This document shows positions 59,526 to 64,000 of a DNA stretch of 64,000 nt, one piece after another. The stretch is from Anarhynchus alexandrinus (taxonomy: Eukaryota; Chordata; Aves; Charadriiformes; Charadriidae): contig VUYV01000016.1 in NCBI GenBank assembly GCA_008711295.1, forward strand, positions 5,000,000-5,063,999, read 5' to 3'. Under the pieces are notes generated by a model. It did no database searches, was not told the DNA's origin, and saw nothing but the letters and a program-made list of their open reading frames with translations. Within the stretch, counting starts at the first letter, position 1. Each line of letters opens with the position of its first letter. Both the position numbers and the translations under genes were made by a program.

Positions 59526-62246
59526 CATAATGGAGATCACATGGCAGACAGATTTGATTTGTGAAGGTTAGTGAGATTTTCCTGGATAGCATGCTAATAA
59601 ATAAGAACTGTGAGGGTTTTTTTAAGAAAAGTAATTTCAGAATCTAGCTGTCATCTGTGGGGAAAAAAAAGGCACAAACCTGAGAGCTCCTTCTGAAAAA
59701 AGAAACCTCACTCACTTTTTTTTTTAATTTGCACAAAGGAATCTCAGATAATCACATGGCTTATGTCTCATCCCACTGTGGTTAATTATTTACTTAGCCT
59801 TCCTGACACGTGTAAGAAAGACAAAACCTAAAGCGGAGCTCAGACTGTCCTGTGTTCCCAGCTGTTCCCCATTGTTGTCCGGCTTTGCACGGTACAGCCC
59901 AACACTAAGAGAGGTCCCCACCACTCAGAAACTGTCATTGGGCTGGAGAGACAGCAAAGGTAACTCCGTGTACCAAATTCAGAGGCAGCGTCCCTCAGAT
60001 TCCCTCTTTTCCTCAGTAGAAAGTACAGCTGCACCCAAAACAGTCCAGTCTTGGGACAATGCAGAGGTGTCTGTTCAAGAGACCGCTTTTGGAGAGGCAT
60101 CCACCTTTGCATCCACCAATGGCCACAGCAGCACAGGGCAGCATATGGCATCCATACTGCTCCTCTAGGGCAAGCCACATGCCTTTAACACCCTTGTTGA
60201 CTTCTGTAATATCATGGATGTGTTGGATGGGAGGACAGATTAGCCCAACTGGGTATGAATAATAAGCAATAAATGTGTTGTTATTTACCCTTATGCAGAT
60301 AAAAATATGTGTCTCTAATTCATAACTGACTGCTACAATGATGATCCATCAAAATGACAGACCAGACCATATTTTCTCGCAGTTGGATCTGTTGTTTCAG
60401 AACACCATCACGATGTGCAAACAAGCCCACTTGTTAAAAGCAAGAATTTTACTTGCATCTATACAGTAACTGATTTTACAATAGTGCCCCGTTACTGGAA
60501 TTCTCTAAGATGTTTAGTTTGAGTTAGAGACCATTTCAATTAAAGGGAGAAAAAGGAAGTAATAAATTACCATTAAAATGATCAGCTGTGTAATAAGCAT
60601 CAAGAAGTAAAAATCTCTTTTTCTCCCTTTGCAACATAAATTACTAAAGCAGACCTAACTTCTGATTTTAACATTTGTGAATAGTTAATCCTTCTCAAAA
60701 CATGTGAACTTCCTATGCAGAGAAGAGCATGGTGTGTTTCACCATAGATTGAAGAGAAAACTGGGAAAAGGATGTGAAAAATGACTTTGCAGAAAGAAGC
60801 TATATATTCAAGTTCAGGATGACAACATCCTAGAAAGAGCACATTTTTTTCTGCAGAAGATGCTCTTCTGTGTACTGCAGGTGGATAAGGCTGACAAGAA
60901 AATATCAATGTGAAGTGAATAGTGTAACATTAAAAGGCCCTTTATCTGTTCCCTGTAACCTCTTAAAGCACTTCTGTCTGCACTATCCTATTCCCTGCTC
61001 AGCTGTTGAGCACGTCTGTGAGGGTTAAAGCAAAGTGCCAGGTGTCACTCAATAACCTGCGCCCCTGTGACCCACTCCTGCGCTCACTTTGGTTCCAAAT
61101 TTATTGCTTTCCGGAGAAAAAATGTCCCAAAGTGTGCACAGGTGACCAGCAAGCCATGAGGTAGCAAGCGTCTGTGAGCAAAAAGAGCACAAAACTAACT
61201 GGTGTGTTAATGTTATTATCTCTGAAGAAAAAACAACTGAAAATAACATGAAAAAGTTTAAGAGGCCAGGAACCGCAAATGTTTTTTGTCGGGATGTTTA
61301 GCTTGGGCTATGCAATATTTAAACCTAAAGAGAGAAGATCCTGCTGGGAAAATAATTGTGATTTTTGCAAAGGCAAGTGCTTTGCATGCTAAATCTAAAT
61401 GAGCAACAGGGCACCAGCAAGCTCTTGACTCTCCTTCACCTTTTCATGAGCTAGTATAGTACTCTATGAAAATACATTGTAAAACATAAGCTAAATTATG
61501 CATAGTCTGTGTTTGTATATATAGTATATATGAAAAGTATGGTGGTAGCATGCATGCACACGCTTCAAATATAGCGCTTTATATAGCATCTTATACACAT
61601 GTTCATCGCTCTAAGTCGGAGTCAGATTGAACAAGATTGAACAAGAACTACCACAATGAAAACATGCTCTTATACAACTGCATTCATCATTAAGCAACAG
61701 CAGCAACATATTTGTTAATTATCAGACTTTTAGTGCAACATGACAAATGACAAGAGATTCAGTTTGACACCACTAATGGAAAAACGTTAAAAGAAATATC
61801 AGTGCTTAGTATGTAAACTCATTAGAGAGATGTTTTAAAATGCATGAAATGGGGAAAAAATATGTTCCTTAATGAACAGAGAAATAAAGTCACTGCAAAG
61901 ATTGTAGTATATGCACAGCTTTGCATGTGCAAGTCATTTGTTAAGACGGTGCTTATGTCTTTGTGCAGAATCAGTCTGCGAAGCAGAGCTGCTAATGAAA
62001 ATCATACTGCATTTCTGTAAATGAGATACTAGTGCACATTGCGGTACACGCTAAGGATGCAGGTTGCTTTTATTAGTACACTCATGACAAGACTGTGCTG
62101 GGTTTATCTTATTTACAGTGAGACACTTCCGGATGATAAATATAGTAGTAGAAAGGCTAACAGAAATAACAAAAGTAGTGCGAGCGTTTCAAAAGTATAC
62201 ATGGATTAAAAAGTATATTTAGAATCATGAAGAAAATCCTAATTTG

Positions 62247-62272
62247 CGGGGGTGGGGGTGGGGTGTGTGTGT
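62247..62272. repeat. G-rich and TG simple sequence
   Basis: Three G runs of four to five bases separated by single T, followed by a TG run. Simple sequence; weak potential for a G-quadruplex. Confidence 0.8.
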
Positions 62273-63861
62273 TTGTTTTTAGAAAGAACAAAAATTTCTG
62301 CAAAAAGAAAATGTTGTTGTTTTGATGTATCTTTCCCAGCAGTTTAAGAGTACTGAGCTTGGTCAGGGAAGAAAATCCTGTACATCCAGAAGGGAGAGAA
62401 AGCGCACTCACATCCATGGCGATAGGGAAACCAGCATCTCAGCCATGTTTCAGCACGTACTTCCAGTGCTACGTGGGTGCAGCTTTCAAGGGTCTCGCAG
62501 CCCTCCTTAGTAGTAGAGTAGCTGGGAAAGATGTTCCCTGGAAAGATTACTTTTCATTAAATTTCTCCTGTGACTCATTTCCAACAAATCAGCATTTTCT
62601 GACAGCAGTTTCATATAATTGCAGTAGTTGCATAATACTGTAGTTGTGGGTGATGATGGTATAAAGGTTTAACGATAGTGAGTTTCCGATTACTCAGCCG
62701 TTGTTTGGAAGGAGGTTCTTGCCAAGAGATTGTGGAGTGTGACTAAGCACATAAACTATAGCTATGTACCTGTAAATGATCTCTTTTATGGAGTCCTAGA
62801 GATCTATAAGCTTTTTGTGGAATAAGTGGATGTGTCCAGAAAAGGGAAGCCTAATCCAGATGTGGTTAGATACGGACCCTGGCTCAAAGATGGTCAAGGC
62901 AAAGTTTTAAACTCTTGTAACGTTGACTTTTCAAAGTGAGTGGTGCGTCCAGAGATCATTTGTAGGAAAATGTCATGAGGATGATGAAAGTTCACAATTT
63001 TAAGGGTTTTTTTCTCCCCCCTGAAAAAAAAGGAAAGAAAAATCAGAGTTTTGATGTTCATCTGATAGAAAAATTTCCTTTTCAAACCTACTGAATATGG
63101 GACAAGAAATCTCAGTCTTGGTTCATTCTATCCACTTTGCAGCTCTCCAGGTTGGCCTCTGGTTTATAGAAATGAATGAAGACATACACTAAAAGGGTTA
63201 TCAGGCATACCATACCCTACTGATAATGGTAGGAGGGGTTTTCTCGGTCCTTTTTATTTTTCCTTTTGTATATTTCTCCACCTTCCCACTTCCTCAGTTT
63301 TACCCACTCTTCTACTTGTCCTTCTCCATCTTGCACTGAGATTTTTTTCACAGTATGTCGTTTCTTTCTAATACTCTTTACATAGACTTTCTTTACTGAC
63401 ATTTCTTATACTCCCTTATACTCCCTCTTCCTCTTTGCCATCACTTGCTGCTATTACATTGCAAGGAGTATCTGCAAGTACTTGTAGGAAGAGTGTTTCT
63501 TTCAGATTAAAAGACACGTTTGAAGAAGTCTGAAGGGAAGAGACGTTAAAGAGCTGACGTGATGTGGTCTACATGTCTGTGAACTTGACTGTGCATGTTC
63601 CAAAGTCTTCCATCAGATAAAAGATATAATACACAAGTTCCAAAGATGTATGAAAGATCATTCATAAGCACCCCAAAACTGCTGTAATAGGAAGAATAAT
63701 ATTTAAAGTGAAAGCAATGAAAAAAAACCCAACCAAAACTAGAAGAAGAAAACAGAAAAAAATGTGATCGTGAGCCTAAAGAATTTAGATTCAAGATTGA
63801 AAACTAGTGAAAACTTAAGGGAGAAAATCAGAAATATAGATGGAGGGATCTTTACTGGTAG

Positions 63862-64000
63862 ATCATAGAATCATAGAATCATAGAATGGTTTAGGTTGGA
63901 AAGGACCTTGAAGATCATCGAGTTCCAACCCCCCTGCCATAGGCAGGGACACCTCCCACTAGACCAGGTTGCCCAAGGCCACGTCCAGCCTGGCCTTGAA
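63862..64000 (-). mobile_element. CR1 LINE 3' end, continues past window
   Basis: The + strand reads ATCATAGAATCATAGAATCA (the CR1 terminal 8-base repeats in antisense), GGTTTAGGTTGGAAAGGACC, CCTGCCATAGGCAGGGACAC, CCCACTAGACCAGGTTGCCC, and is cut by the window end at CTGGCCTTGAA. The element therefore lies on the minus strand with its 3' end at 63862. It is little diverged, so it is one of the younger insertions in the window. Confidence 0.96.

Overview
This is vertebrate nuclear DNA, almost certainly from a bird. The evidence is a multi-exon animal gene with standard GT-AG introns, several CR1 LINE 3' ends of the avian type (the clearest at 42012-42117 and 63862-64000), AT-rich introns with little other recent repeat content, and one assembly gap of Ns. 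The species cannot be fixed from the sequence alone.

The whole window is one gene on the + strand: PLCB1, phospholipase C beta-1. I found 21 consecutive internal coding exons (2968 to 52947; 2417 coding bases). Every junction keeps the reading frame, and the joined protein runs without a break from just after the first catalytic histidine motif to late in the C-terminal coiled coil. The amino-terminal part (PH domain, EF hands, first catalytic histidine) lies upstream. The last part of the coding region, roughly 75 residues if the protein has the usual length near 1216, lies downstream. Residue numbers are anchored on the catalytic His378 of mammalian PLC-beta1, recalled from memory. The bird protein appears one residue longer after the acidic linker, so later numbers are about one too high on the mammalian scale.

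Layout: 1-2967 is intron. 2968-13920 encodes the rest of the X half of the catalytic barrel and the start of the X-Y linker. 20408-20478 is the acidic auto-inhibitory linker. 21051-27436 is the Y half. 27282-34265 is the C2 domain. 35027-35136 is the G-alpha-q-binding helical segment after C2. 40194-41162 is a variable linker with a conserved protein kinase C serine. 42769-52947 is the long basic coiled coil that carries membrane binding, G-alpha-q binding and nuclear localisation. 52948-64000 is intron in which I see no further exon.

The most notable features are a minor-spliceosome (U12-type) intron at 25056-26140; an N gap flanked by two near-identical copies of the same sequence, which looks like an assembly artefact; a nearby pair of in-frame donor sites; a small skippable exon carrying the kinase site; a perfect 16-bp hairpin in the last intron; and relics of old amniote interspersed repeats (CR1/L2-like, tRNA-core SINE-like, and palindromic elements). 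I found no other gene, no RNA gene I can support, and no sign of an undescribed system.
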